From: Nonomuraea sediminis
GTDB lineage: Bacteria; Actinomycetota; Actinomycetes; Streptosporangiales; Streptosporangiaceae
DNA: 64,000 nt
Direction: 5' to 3'
Assembly: GCF_018531495.1 (NCBI RefSeq)
Contig: NZ_JAHDTI010000004.1
Location: 186,001-250,000 of the forward strand
This document shows, in pieces, positions 26,600 through 35,357 of the stretch; position 1 is the stretch's first letter, and each line of letters opens with the position of its first letter. A model generated the notes under the pieces. It did not search any database, was not told the DNA's origin, and saw nothing but the letters and a program-made list of their open reading frames with translations. Both the position numbers and the translations under genes were made by a program.

Positions 26600-27664
26600 C
26601 TAGGCGGGAGGCAGCGGGGGAGGGGTGCTGTTCAGCAGGGCCGCGAGCTCCGGCACGTCACGGGCGGGCGTCCACTGCGCCATGCCCGCCTTCCACACCA
26701 GCGCGTCGGGGGTCAATCCGGCCGCGGACAGTCCCTGCCTGTCGAACGGCCCGCGTCGCTCGCCGCCGACGCCGAGGAACCACTGCTCCTGCGGAGGAAG
26801 AGGAGGAGGCGCCTGACCCGTCGGCTGGGACAGGGCTGCCGCCATCTGCTGGCCGGCCGCGATGCCCATCCCCAGGCCCATGCCCTCGCCGGCGCCGCCG
26901 GCGTTCTCCAGCGCGTTGGCCGCCTGGAACCTGGTGTAGGCGTTGAGGTCGCCCACGATCCCCATCGAGGTCCGCTTGTCCAGCGCCTGCTCGACCTCGG
27001 GCGGCAGCGAGATGTTCTCGAAGGAGAAGTTCGGGACCGTCAGCCCCACCTTGGCCAGGTCGGCGCTGAGCACCTCGGCCAGCTGCTGCCCCATCGCGTG
27101 CTGGTTGGCCGCCATGTCGAGCACCGGCACGTTGGCCGTGCCGAGCGCGCCCGCCAGCCGTCCGACGATCATCTGCCGCAGGTAGCCCTCGACCTCCTCG
27201 GTCCTGAACTGCGGGTCGGTCCCGGCCAGCTCCTGGATCAGCAGCCGGGCGTCGATCACCTGGACCGAGTACGCGCCGAACGCCCGCAGCCGCACCGGGC
27301 CGAACTCGGGATCGCGCACCATGACCGGGTTCTGCGTGCCCCACTTGAAGTCGGTGAACTGCCGCGTGCCGACGAAGTAGACCTCGGCCTTGAACGGCGA
27401 GTGGAAGCCGTACTTCCAGCCCTTCAGCGTCGACAGGATCGGCAGGTTCTGCGTCTCCAGCGTGTAGGTGCCCGGTGGGAAGGCGTCGGCGATCTGCCCC
27501 TCGTTGACGAAGACCGCGGCCTGCGACTCGCGCACGACGAGCCGGGCGCCCATCTTGATCTCGTTGTCGTACCTGGGGAAGCGCCAGACGATCGTGTCGC
27601 GGCTGTCGTCGAGCCATTCGACGATGTCGATGAACTCGCCCCGAATTTTGTCGAACAACGCCAC
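26600..27664 (-). CDS. SPFH-domain protein with C-terminal GYF_2 domain (YdjI-like)
   Basis: A 354-residue protein. Residues 20-240 form an SPFH/virion-core-like domain (RLVVRESQAAVFVNEGQIADAF). A glycine/methionine-rich linker (MGLGMGIAAGQQ) and a proline stretch lead to a C-terminal GYF_2-type domain near 295-342 (QWFLGVGGERRGPFD, then WKAGMAQWTP). Homologues assemble on membranes; Bacillus YdjI recruits PspA. GTG 27664 has GGGG five nt upstream. The gene pairs with the zinc-ribbon gene downstream. No PspA gene is present nearby. Confidence 0.88.
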   Translation of the reverse strand: MALFDKIRGEFIDIVEWLDDSRDTIVWRFPRYDNEIKMGARLVVRESQAAVFVNEGQIADAFPPGTYTLETQNLPILSTLKGWKYGFHSPFKAEVYFVGTRQFTDFKWGTQNPVMVRDPEFGPVRLRAFGAYSVQVIDARLLIQELAGTDPQFRTEEVEGYLRQMIVGRLAGALGTANVPVLDMAANQHAMGQQLAEVLSADLAKVGLTVPNFSFENISLPPEVEQALDKRTSMGIVGDLNAYTRFQAANALENAGGAGEGMGLGMGIAAGQQMAAALSQPTGQAPPPLPPQEQWFLGVGGERRGPFDRQGLSAAGLTPDALVWKAGMAQWTPARDVPELAALLNSTPPPLPPA

Positions 27665-27745
27665 ATTGACCCCATTCGTTGCCGTTTCACCGGGCGGGCC
27701 ACCGTACCAAAGCTCGTTCGATGACGGATTAACGACGCGCCCGGG

Positions 27746-27762
27746 TACTGTTGGGCGGCGTG
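27746..27762 (+). promoter_or_regulatory. -10 box for a leaderless methyltransferase transcript
   Basis: TACTGT at 27746-27751 is eight nt before GTG 27760, and no ribosome-binding sequence is present. The pattern matches the one before the GT2 gene at 22668. Confidence 0.5.
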
Positions 27763-28587
27763 GGTGAGCAACGAGTCGCGCAGCTGGAGTACTCCGAGTT
27801 CCAGTCGGCGATGCTCGACGAGGACAAGCGCAGGCGCAAGGCGGCGAAGATCATCGCCGTGATCGAGCACTTCCACGGGCCCCTGAGCGGGCAGACCGTG
27901 GGCGACGTCGGCTGCTCGGCCGGGTTCATCGCCGACGAGCTGGCCGGCGCGGGCGCCCTGCACACCCTCGGCATCGACATCGACGTGCCCGGCCTGCGCA
28001 AGGCCGCCGACCGCTTCGGCGAGCGGGTCGGCTTCGTCTGCGGCGACGGCACCGCGCTGCCCTTCCCCGACGGCTCGATCGACGTGCTGGTCTTCAACCA
28101 CATCTACGAGCACGTGGTCGACCCCGACGGGGTCGTGGCCGAGATGCACCGGGTGCTGTCCGACGACGGCGTGCTCTACCTGGGGCTGGGCAACCGGCTC
28201 GGCATCATGGAGCCGCACTACAAGCTGCCGTTCCTGTCCTACCTGCCGCCCCGGCTGGCCGACCGCTACGTGCGCGCCTCCGGCCGGGCCGACCACTACT
28301 ACGAGCGGTTCCGCACGCGGCGCGGGCTGCGCAGGATGCTGCGCGCCTTCCACGTCTGGGACTACACCTTCCCCGTGCTGGCCACGCCCCGCCGCTTCGC
28401 CGGGTCCGAGCTGTTCCCCGGCGCGCTCGGTCGGGTGGCGCAGGCCGTACTCGCTCGTACGCCGCGCGCGGTGCTCAGGCTGCTCCTCCCGCTCGTGCCG
28501 ACCTACCTGTGGGTCGCCACCAAGAAGCCCCGCCGCCCGCGCGGTCCCGCGCTGCCGCAGCCGCCCGAGCGGGTCCTGCCGCTGTGA
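27760..28587 (+). CDS. Class I SAM-dependent methyltransferase
   Basis: A 275-residue methyltransferase with motif I VGDVGCSAGFIADELA, an acidic D-I-D-V at the ribose-binding position, C-G-D-G-T-A-L-P-F-P and a VFNHIYEHVVDPDG segment. A hydrophobic C-terminal region (VLRLLLPLVPTYLWV) suggests membrane contact. The substrate is likely a glycolipid or isoprenoid-linked sugar given its neighbours. GTG 27760 is chosen over TTG 27751 because of the leaderless -10 spacing. Its stop overlaps the next gene (GTGA), so it is coupled to a UPF0104 protein. Confidence 0.85.
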   Translation: MGEQRVAQLEYSEFQSAMLDEDKRRRKAAKIIAVIEHFHGPLSGQTVGDVGCSAGFIADELAGAGALHTLGIDIDVPGLRKAADRFGERVGFVCGDGTALPFPDGSIDVLVFNHIYEHVVDPDGVVAEMHRVLSDDGVLYLGLGNRLGIMEPHYKLPFLSYLPPRLADRYVRASGRADHYYERFRTRRGLRRMLRAFHVWDYTFPVLATPRRFAGSELFPGALGRVAQAVLARTPRAVLRLLLPLVPTYLWVATKKPRRPRGPALPQPPERVLPL

Positions 28588-29495
28588 GTACGGCGGGCAG
28601 GCCGAACGACGTGAGCGTCCCCGCGAGGCGCTCGAGGCTGAAGAAGGTCGTCCGCCTGGGGTTCCTGGCGGTGGCCCTGGGGTTCGGCACGTGGGCCGTG
28701 GCCAGGCAGTGGGACGACGTCGTCGCCGGGTTCGCCCGGCTGTCGTGGGGCGCGGTCGCCGGGTCGCTCGTCGCGGTGGTGGCCGCCCTGCTCGGCGCCA
28801 TGATGACGTGGCGCACCCTGCTGTCCGACCTCGGCTCGCCGCTGCCGCTCAAGGCCGGGGCGAAGGTGTTCTTCGTCGGCCAGCTCGGCAAGTACATCCC
28901 CGGCACGGTCTGGCCGATGCTGGCCCAGATGGAGATGGGCCGCGACCTGGGCGTGCCGCGCTCGCGAAGCGCGGCCGCGTTCTTCCTGATGATGCCCATC
29001 CAGCTGGCGACCGGGCTGCTGGTGTCCCTGGTCACGCTGGGCTGGGACAGGTACGGCTGGCTGCTGCTGTTCATCCCGGTCCTGTTCGTGCTGCTCGAAC
29101 CCAAGGTGATCAACGCGGTGATCGGGTTCGGGCTCAGGAGGCTGAAGCGGGAGCCGCTCGAGCGGCCGCTCACCCGGCGCGGCATGCTCGGCGCGCTCGG
29201 CTGGGCGCTGGCCGGGTGGACCTGCTACGGCGTGCACCTGTACTTCATCGCCCCGCAGGGCGGGATGGTGTTCGCGATCGGGGCGTTCGCGCTGTCGTGG
29301 TGCCTGGGCATCATGACGTTCGTGGTCCCCGCGGGCGCCGGGGTGCGGGAGTTGGCCATGGTGGCCGTGCTGGCGCCCGTCCTCGACCGGGGCTCGGCGA
29401 TCGCCGTGGCGCTCACCTCGCGCATCGTGATCGTGATCGGCGATCTGATCTGCGCGGGTTTGGCGGGAATCGCAGCCAGGCGCGAGTCGGTGTGA
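28584..29495 (+). CDS. UPF0104 / lysylphosphatidylglycerol-synthase TM family protein, second copy
   Basis: A 303-residue polytopic protein with the signature FFVGQLGKYIPGTVWPMLAQ and L-G-S-P-L-P-L just before it, shared with the paralogue at 24556. Helices are spread over 22-300. GTG 28584 overlaps the methyltransferase stop (GTGA). A flippase-like role for a lipid-linked intermediate is inferred from the family and from the glycosyltransferase gene that follows; no soluble lysyltransferase domain is attached. Confidence 0.87.
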   Translation: MSTAGRPNDVSVPARRSRLKKVVRLGFLAVALGFGTWAVARQWDDVVAGFARLSWGAVAGSLVAVVAALLGAMMTWRTLLSDLGSPLPLKAGAKVFFVGQLGKYIPGTVWPMLAQMEMGRDLGVPRSRSAAAFFLMMPIQLATGLLVSLVTLGWDRYGWLLLFIPVLFVLLEPKVINAVIGFGLRRLKREPLERPLTRRGMLGALGWALAGWTCYGVHLYFIAPQGGMVFAIGAFALSWCLGIMTFVVPAGAGVRELAMVAVLAPVLDRGSAIAVALTSRIVIVIGDLICAGLAGIAARRESV

Positions 29496-29564
29496 TTTGG
29501 CCCACGATTTGGGGGAGGCTGGGCATAGGGTGAACCAGGAGGGGGACGACCCGAGTCCCACGTT

Positions 29565-29584
29565 GATCTTGAGGGGAGAAGATC
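29565..29584 (+). promoter_or_regulatory. Stem-loop presenting a ribosome-binding site
   Basis: GATCTT (29565-29570) pairs with AAGATC (29579-29584) and holds GAGGGGAG, the only ribosome-binding sequence for ATG 29591, in its loop. It could modulate initiation of the GT4 gene. Confidence 0.35.
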
Positions 29585-29590
29585 TTCGTA

Positions 29591-30709
29591 ATGCCTCGAG
29601 TGCTCGTCGACGCCGCGGCGGTCCCCGCAGACCGCGGTGCGTTGATCAGATATGTTGACGGGCTGATCGCCGCCCTCGACCGGGCCGGTGCCGATCTCGT
29701 GGTCGTCTGCCAGCGCGCGGACGCCGAGAAGTACGGCCGGCTCGCTCCTTCCGCCACGATCGTGCCTGGACCTGTCTCCATCACCAACCGCGCCGCCCGC
29801 CTGGCCTGGGAGCAGACCGGCGTCCCGCTGCTTGCCAGGCAGAACTCCGCCGACGTGATCCACGCGCCGTACTACTCGATCCCGCTGCGGTCCGGCGTGC
29901 CCACCGTGGTCACCGTGCACGACGTCACCTGGTTCACCGAGCCCGACCAGCACAGCGCGGTCAAGGCCTCCTTCTTCCGCTCGGCGACCAGGACCGCGGT
30001 ACGGCACGCCAACCGGGTCATCGTGCCCTCCAAGGCCACCAGGGAAGAGCTCGTCCGCGTGCTCGCCGCCGATCCCACCCGCATCGACGTCGCCTACCAC
30101 GGCGTCGACCAGGCGATGTTCCACCCGCCGAGCGAGGAGGAGGTCAGGCGGGCCACCGACCGGCTGGGGTTGCACGGCCGGCCGTACGTGGCCTTCCTGG
30201 GGGCGCTCGACCCGCGCAAGAATGTGCCGAATCTCATCCGCGGGTTCGCCGCCGCGGTCAAGAGCGTCGACGACCCGCCCGCGCTGGTGATCGGCGGCGG
30301 GGTGCACGAGGACGACGTGGACGCCGCCTGCCGCGAGGTCGAGGCCACGATCAAGGTCGTGCGGCCCGGCTACCTGCGCATCCCCGACCTGCCGGGGTTC
30401 CTGGGCGGGGCGCTGGTGGTGGCCTTCCCCTCGCTGGGCGAGGGGTTCGGGCTTCCGGTGCTCGAGGCGATGGCCTGCGGGGCGCCGGTGCTGACCACGC
30501 ACCGCACGTCGCTGCCCGAGGTGGGCGGCGACGCGGTCGCCTACACCGAGCCGGATGCCGATAGCATCGCCGAGGCGTTGGCCGCGCTGCTCGCCTACGC
30601 CGACCGGCGGGCCGCGCTGCGGAGCGCAGGGCTGGCCAGGGCTCGGGAATTCACCTGGGACGCCTCCGCCGAGGCACATCTGAGCGCCTATCAACGTGCA
30701 GTCGAATAG
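29591..30709 (+). CDS. Glycosyltransferase family 4 (GT-B, mannosyltransferase-like)
   Basis: A 372-residue GT-B protein. The acceptor half has DVIHAPYYSIPLR and VVTVHDVTWF; the donor half has YVAFLGALDPRKNVPNLIRGFA and FPSLGEGFGLPVLEAMACGAPVLTT with the EGFGLPxxE motif typical of WbdA/MtfB-like mannosyltransferases. ATG 29591 lies a little far (12 nt) from GAGGGGAG. It is followed within 20 bp by an NDP-sugar pyrophosphorylase gene that may provide its GDP-mannose-like donor. Confidence 0.88.
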   Translation: MPRVLVDAAAVPADRGALIRYVDGLIAALDRAGADLVVVCQRADAEKYGRLAPSATIVPGPVSITNRAARLAWEQTGVPLLARQNSADVIHAPYYSIPLRSGVPTVVTVHDVTWFTEPDQHSAVKASFFRSATRTAVRHANRVIVPSKATREELVRVLAADPTRIDVAYHGVDQAMFHPPSEEEVRRATDRLGLHGRPYVAFLGALDPRKNVPNLIRGFAAAVKSVDDPPALVIGGGVHEDDVDAACREVEATIKVVRPGYLRIPDLPGFLGGALVVAFPSLGEGFGLPVLEAMACGAPVLTTHRTSLPEVGGDAVAYTEPDADSIAEALAALLAYADRRAALRSAGLARAREFTWDASAEAHLSAYQRAVE

Positions 30710-30729
30710 TTGGATAACCTCACACAGTG

Positions 30730-31821
30730 ATGGAGAGCTCCTTGCCAGATCTCGAGGCGATCCTGCTGGTCGGAGGGCAGGGCACCCGCCTGCGTCCGCT
30801 GACGCTCGGCACGCCGAAGCCCCTGCTGCCGACCGCCGGTGTGCCCTTCCTGGCCCACCAGCTGGCGCGGGCCCACGCCTTCGGGGTCCGCAGGATCGTC
30901 TTCGCCACCTCCTACAAGGCAGCGATGTTCGAGCCGGTGTTCGGTGACGGCTCCGACTTCGGGCTCTCCCTGGAGTACATGACCGAGGAGACGCCGCTGG
31001 GCACCGGCGGCGCGATCCGCAACGCGGCCCAGGCGCTGACCTCCGGGCCCGACGCGCCGGTGCTGATACTCAACGGCGACATCCTGTCGGGCCACGACAT
31101 CGGCGATCAGGTGCGCACCCACCTGGCTCGCCAGGCCGCTGTAACGCTCCATTTGACCGAGGTCGACGATCCGACCCGGTTCGGCTGCGTGCCGACCGAC
31201 GGCGACGGGCGCGTCACGGCCTTCCTGGAGAAGACGCCGAATCCGGTGACGAACCGGATCAACGCCGGGTGCTACGTCTTCACCCGTTCGGTGATCGACT
31301 CGATCCCGGCGGGGGAGGTGGTCTCCGTCGAGCGGGAGACGTTCCCCGGGCTGATCGAGTCGGGCGACCTGGTGCTGGGGTACGCCGACCGGACCTACTG
31401 GCTCGACGTCGGCACGCCCGCGGCGTTCGTGAAGGGCTCGGCCGACCTGGTGCTGGGGCGGCTGGCCTCGCCCGCGCTGCCGGGTCCGACGGGCGAGTAC
31501 CTGGCGCTGCCGGGGGCGGTCGTGTCGCCCGAGGCCAAGGTGCGCGCCGGATCGACCGTCGGGGCCAGGGCCGTGGTCGAGGCGGGCGCGACCGTCGACG
31601 GCAGCGTGCTCGGCGACGACTGCGTGGTCCACACGGGCGCGACCGTGACCGACTCGGTGATCGGCAGGGGCGCGCGCGTCTGCGCGGGCGCGGTCGTGCA
31701 CGACGCCGTGATCGGCGACGGCGCGGTCGTGGGCCACGGCAACGAGCTCAGGGCGGGGGTCCGCATCTGGCCGGGCGTGGAGCTGCCCGACTGCGCGGTC
31801 CGCTACTCCAGCGACGTCTGA
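30730..31821 (+). CDS. NDP-sugar pyrophosphorylase (mannose-1-phosphate guanylyltransferase-like)
   Basis: A 363-residue two-domain enzyme. Residues 8-235 are a nucleotidyltransferase with LVGGQGTRLRPLTLGTPKPLLP, LNGDIL metal site and F-L-E-K-T-P. Residues 250-360 are a left-handed beta helix of imperfect hexapeptides (STVGARAVVEAGATVDGSVL). This is the layout of actinobacterial ManC/RmlA-like proteins that make GDP-mannose or a similar sugar. The mannose route is supported by the phosphomannomutase and isomerase genes at 50-53 kb. ATG 30730 is preferred; GTG 30727 is next to it. Confidence 0.87.
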   Translation: MESSLPDLEAILLVGGQGTRLRPLTLGTPKPLLPTAGVPFLAHQLARAHAFGVRRIVFATSYKAAMFEPVFGDGSDFGLSLEYMTEETPLGTGGAIRNAAQALTSGPDAPVLILNGDILSGHDIGDQVRTHLARQAAVTLHLTEVDDPTRFGCVPTDGDGRVTAFLEKTPNPVTNRINAGCYVFTRSVIDSIPAGEVVSVERETFPGLIESGDLVLGYADRTYWLDVGTPAAFVKGSADLVLGRLASPALPGPTGEYLALPGAVVSPEAKVRAGSTVGARAVVEAGATVDGSVLGDDCVVHTGATVTDSVIGRGARVCAGAVVHDAVIGDGAVVGHGNELRAGVRIWPGVELPDCAVRYSSDV

Positions 31822-31847
31822 GCCCGGTCACGGGGCACACTGGACAG

Positions 31848-32744
31848 GTGAAGGAACGGGAGTGGGCGCCCGCGTGGCCCCTGGAGATCGGGCTCGTGCT
31901 GGGCCCGCACGGGCACGGCGGCCACGACCCCACGTTCCGTACCGCGCACGACGGCGCCGTCTGGCGCACGTCGCGCACGCCTGACGGCCCCGGCACGCTG
32001 CGCGTGTCGGTCAGGTCCGGCCACGTCATCGGGCAGGCCTGGGGGCCGGGCGCCGACTGGCTGCTGGAGACCCTGCCAGCGCTGCTGGGCGCAGATGACG
32101 ATATTTCGGGCTTCAGCGTGAAACATGAGGTGCTGGAGGACGTGGCCAGGCGCCACACCGGCCTCCGCATCGGGCGGACGGGGCGCGTCATGGAGGCGCT
32201 GGTGCCCGCCGTACTCGAGCAGAAGGTCGTCGGCCAGGAAGCCTGGCGCGCCTGGGGCTGGCTGCTGCGAAGGTACGGCGAGCCCGCCCCCGGCCCCGCG
32301 CCCGAGGGTATGCGCGTGATTCCTGAACCCGGGGTGTGGCGGGAGATCCCCGCCTGGCACTGGCACAAGTCGGGGGCGGAAGCCGTAAGGGCCAGGACGA
32401 TCGCGACCGCCGCCTGGCACGCCGACAAGCTGGAGGCCGCCGCCACCAGCGAGGAGGCCGACAGGCTGCTGCGCATGCTGCCCGGCATCGGCGTGTGGAC
32501 CTCGGCCGAGGTCAGGCAGCGGGCCTTCGGCGACCCCGACGCGCTCAGCGTGGGCGACTACCACCTGGCCAAGCACGTGGGCTACGCGCTGACGGGGGAG
32601 AAGACAGACGATCCCGGCATGCTCCGGCTCCTGGAGCCCTACCGAGGTCACCGGCACCGGGCCACGATCCTGATCGGGCTCACCGGGCTGCGCCCGCCCA
32701 AGCGCGGGCCACGGATGGGGGTCCGCGACTACCGGTCTTTCTAG
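31848..32744 (+). CDS. HhH-GPD DNA glycosylase (3-methyladenine glycosylase type)
   Basis: A 298-residue base-excision repair enzyme. The helix-hairpin-helix reads LPGIGVWTSAEV near 211-222, and the catalytic aspartate lies in S-V-G-D-Y-H-L about 15 residues on. No iron-sulphur cluster cysteines follow, which fits the AlkA-like group rather than MutY/Nth. GTG 31848 is the first start within the domain frame after the pyrophosphorylase stop (26 nt gap). Its closeness to fbiC is probably a conserved neighbourhood rather than a functional link. Confidence 0.88.
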   Translation: MKEREWAPAWPLEIGLVLGPHGHGGHDPTFRTAHDGAVWRTSRTPDGPGTLRVSVRSGHVIGQAWGPGADWLLETLPALLGADDDISGFSVKHEVLEDVARRHTGLRIGRTGRVMEALVPAVLEQKVVGQEAWRAWGWLLRRYGEPAPGPAPEGMRVIPEPGVWREIPAWHWHKSGAEAVRARTIATAAWHADKLEAAATSEEADRLLRMLPGIGVWTSAEVRQRAFGDPDALSVGDYHLAKHVGYALTGEKTDDPGMLRLLEPYRGHRHRATILIGLTGLRPPKRGPRMGVRDYRSF

Positions 32745-32762
32745 CTTCCGTAGTGTCTGGGT

Positions 32763-35297
32763 ATGACCACCGCACTCAGGCGGGCCCTGGCTCGCGCTCG
32801 CGACGGCAAGTCCCTTGACCTCACCGAGGTTGGCGTGCTGCTGGAAGCACGCGGCGAACACCTCGACACGTTGCTCTCCCACGCCGCCCGGGTGCGGGAC
32901 GCCGGTCTCGAGGCCGCGGGCCGGCCCGGCGTCATCACCTACAGCAGGAAGGTGTTCATCCCGCTGACCCGCCTGTGCCGTGATCGCTGTGGTTACTGCA
33001 CGTTCGCCACCGCGCCGCACAAGCTGGAGTCGCCGTTCCTGAGCCCCGACGAGGTGCTGGAGATCGCCCGGCAGGGCGCGGCGCTCGGGTGCAAGGAGGC
33101 GCTGTTCACGCTCGGCGACCGGCCTGAGGACCGCTGGCACCAGGCCCGCGAGTGGCTCGACGCGCACGGCTACGACGACACGCTCTCCTACGTGCGCGCG
33201 ATGGCGATCAGGGTTCTGGAGGAGACCGGGCTGCTGCCGCACCTCAACCCCGGTGTGATGAGCTGGCGGGACCTGCAGCGGCTCAAGCCGGTGGCGCCGT
33301 CGATGGGCATGATGCTGGAGACCACCTCGCGGCGGCTGTTCGAGGAGAAGGGCGCGCCGCACTACGGCTCGCCCGACAAGGACCCCGCGGTACGGCTGCG
33401 CGTCCTGGAGGACGCCGGGCGGGTCAACGTGCCCTTCACCACCGGGATCCTGATCGGCATCGGCGAGACCCTGGAGGACCGGGCCGAGTCGCTGTTCGCG
33501 ATCCGGCGGGTGGCCCGCGAGTACGGCGGCATCCAGGAGGTCATCATCCAGAACTTCCGCGCCAAGCCCGACACGGCCATGCGCGGCCTGCCCGACGCCG
33601 ACCTGCAGGAGCTGGCGGCGACCATCGCGGTGGCGCGGCTGGTCCTGGGCCCCCGGGTGCGCCTTCAGGCGCCGCCCAACCTGATCGACTCCGAGTACGA
33701 GCTGATGATCAGGGCCGGGATCGACGACTGGGGCGGAGTCTCGCCGCTGACCCCCGACCACGTCAACCCCGAGCGGCCCTGGCCGCAGATCGACGCGCTG
33801 GCCGCCCGCACGGCCGCCGCCGGGTTCGAGCTCAAGGAGCGGCTGACGATCTATCCGGAGTACGTGCGGGCCGGCGAGCCCTGGCTCGACCCGCGGGTGA
33901 TGGCCCACGTGGACGCGCTCGCCGACCCGGAGACGGGGCTGGCCCGCGAGGACGCCGTGCTCGAGGGCCGCCCGTGGCAGGAGCCCGACGGCGGTTTCAC
34001 CCCGTCCGGCCGGGTCGACCTGCACGTCACCGTGGACACCACCGGGCGCACCCAGGACCGCCGCGACGACTTCGACCACGTCTACGGCGACTGGGACGCC
34101 CTGCGCGACCGCCTGCCCTCCGGCTCCGCCCCGGTTTCCGGCGACGTACGGCAGGCACTCAAGAAGGCCGAGGCGAACCCCGCGGGACTCACGGACGACG
34201 AGGCCGTGGCGCTGCTGAGCGCGGAGGGGGAGGCGCTGGAGGAGCTCGCCCGCCTGGCCGACCACCTGCGTCGTGAGGCCGTCGGCGACGACGTCACCTA
34301 CGTGGTCAACAGGAACATCAACTTCACCAACGTCTGCTACACCGGGTGCCGCTTCTGCGCCTTCGCCCAGCGGCGGACCGACGCCGACGCCTACACGCTG
34401 AGCCTGGACCAGGTGGCCGACCGGGCGCAGGAGGCCTGGGACGCGGGCGCCACCGAGGTGTGCATGCAGGGCGGCATCCACCCCGACCTGCCGGGCACGG
34501 CCTACTTCGACCTGGCGCGGGCGGTCAAGGAGCGGACTCCCGACATGCACGTGCACGCCTTCTCGCCGATGGAGGTGGTCAACGGGGCCGGCCGTACGAA
34601 TCTGTCGATCGAGGACTGGCTGGTGGCGGCCAAGGAGGCGGGCGTGGACTCGCTGCCGGGCACCGCGGCGGAGATCCTCGACGACGACGTGCGCTGGGTG
34701 CTGACCAAGGGCAAGCTGCCCGCCAACGACTGGATCGAGGTCATCAGTACGGCGCACCGGGTGGGCATCCCGACCACGTCCACGATGATGTACGGCCACG
34801 TCGACAACCACCTGCACTGGGTGCGGCACATCAAGCTGATCAGGCGGATGCAGGAGGAGACGGGCGGCTTCTCCGAGTTCGTCCTGCTGCCTTTCGTGCA
34901 CAACAGCGCGCCCATCTACCTGGCCGGCGTCGCCAGGCCCGGCCCGACCGCGCGCGAGAACCGGGCCGTGCACGCGCTGGCCAGGATCCTGCTGCACGGC
35001 GCCATCGACAACATCCAGTGCTCGTGGGTGAAGCTGCGCGACGACCTGTGCCGTCAGGTGCTCGACGGCGGCGTCAACGACCTCGGCGGCACGCTCATGG
35101 AGGAGACGATCAGCCGGATGGCCGGCTCCGAGAACGGATCGCACAAGACGATCAGCGAGCTGCGCGCGATGGTCACCGGCCGCCCCGTCAGGCAGCGCAC
35201 CACGGAGTACGGCCGGCCGAGCGCGGAACGGCTGGCCGCCTCGGCCGCGAGCGACGGCGTGTGCCAGAGCGTCAGGAGGGTTCTCCCGCTGGTGTAG
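32763..35297 (+). CDS. fbiC: Bifunctional FO synthase (CofG-CofH)
   Basis: An 844-residue fusion of two radical-SAM domains that make FO, the deazaflavin core of coenzyme F420, from tyrosine and a flavin pyrimidine precursor. The CofG half has C72-x3-C76-x2-C79 (LCRDRCGYC); the CofH half, from about 460, has C-Y-T-G-C-R-F-C near 525-532. Both clusters are intact and the length matches mycobacterial FbiC. ATG 32763 follows the DNA glycosylase stop by 18 nt. Together with fbiA and fbiB at 40-42 kb it shows the host makes F420. Confidence 0.97.
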   Translation: MTTALRRALARARDGKSLDLTEVGVLLEARGEHLDTLLSHAARVRDAGLEAAGRPGVITYSRKVFIPLTRLCRDRCGYCTFATAPHKLESPFLSPDEVLEIARQGAALGCKEALFTLGDRPEDRWHQAREWLDAHGYDDTLSYVRAMAIRVLEETGLLPHLNPGVMSWRDLQRLKPVAPSMGMMLETTSRRLFEEKGAPHYGSPDKDPAVRLRVLEDAGRVNVPFTTGILIGIGETLEDRAESLFAIRRVAREYGGIQEVIIQNFRAKPDTAMRGLPDADLQELAATIAVARLVLGPRVRLQAPPNLIDSEYELMIRAGIDDWGGVSPLTPDHVNPERPWPQIDALAARTAAAGFELKERLTIYPEYVRAGEPWLDPRVMAHVDALADPETGLAREDAVLEGRPWQEPDGGFTPSGRVDLHVTVDTTGRTQDRRDDFDHVYGDWDALRDRLPSGSAPVSGDVRQALKKAEANPAGLTDDEAVALLSAEGEALEELARLADHLRREAVGDDVTYVVNRNINFTNVCYTGCRFCAFAQRRTDADAYTLSLDQVADRAQEAWDAGATEVCMQGGIHPDLPGTAYFDLARAVKERTPDMHVHAFSPMEVVNGAGRTNLSIEDWLVAAKEAGVDSLPGTAAEILDDDVRWVLTKGKLPANDWIEVISTAHRVGIPTTSTMMYGHVDNHLHWVRHIKLIRRMQEETGGFSEFVLLPFVHNSAPIYLAGVARPGPTARENRAVHALARILLHGAIDNIQCSWVKLRDDLCRQVLDGGVNDLGGTLMEETISRMAGSENGSHKTISELRAMVTGRPVRQRTTEYGRPSAERLAASAASDGVCQSVRRVLPLV

Positions 35298-35311
35298 TGA
35301 TAACAAGTTCT

Positions 35312-35341
35312 ACCGGCCCTTGCGCCCCCCATGGGGCCGGT
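35312..35341 (+). terminator. Stem-loop after fbiC
   Basis: ACCGGCCC (35312-35319) pairs with GGGCCGGT (35334-35341) around a 14-nt loop, 14 nt after the fbiC stop and before the next start. It is probably a terminator without a U tract. Confidence 0.5.
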
Positions 35342-35357
35342 TGGCAGAATCGACGCC

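Noticed and set aside
31803..35306. 1167-residue open frame opposite the DNA glycosylase and fbiC
   Set aside because: The plus-strand genes have complete radical-SAM and HhH motifs; the minus frame has none.
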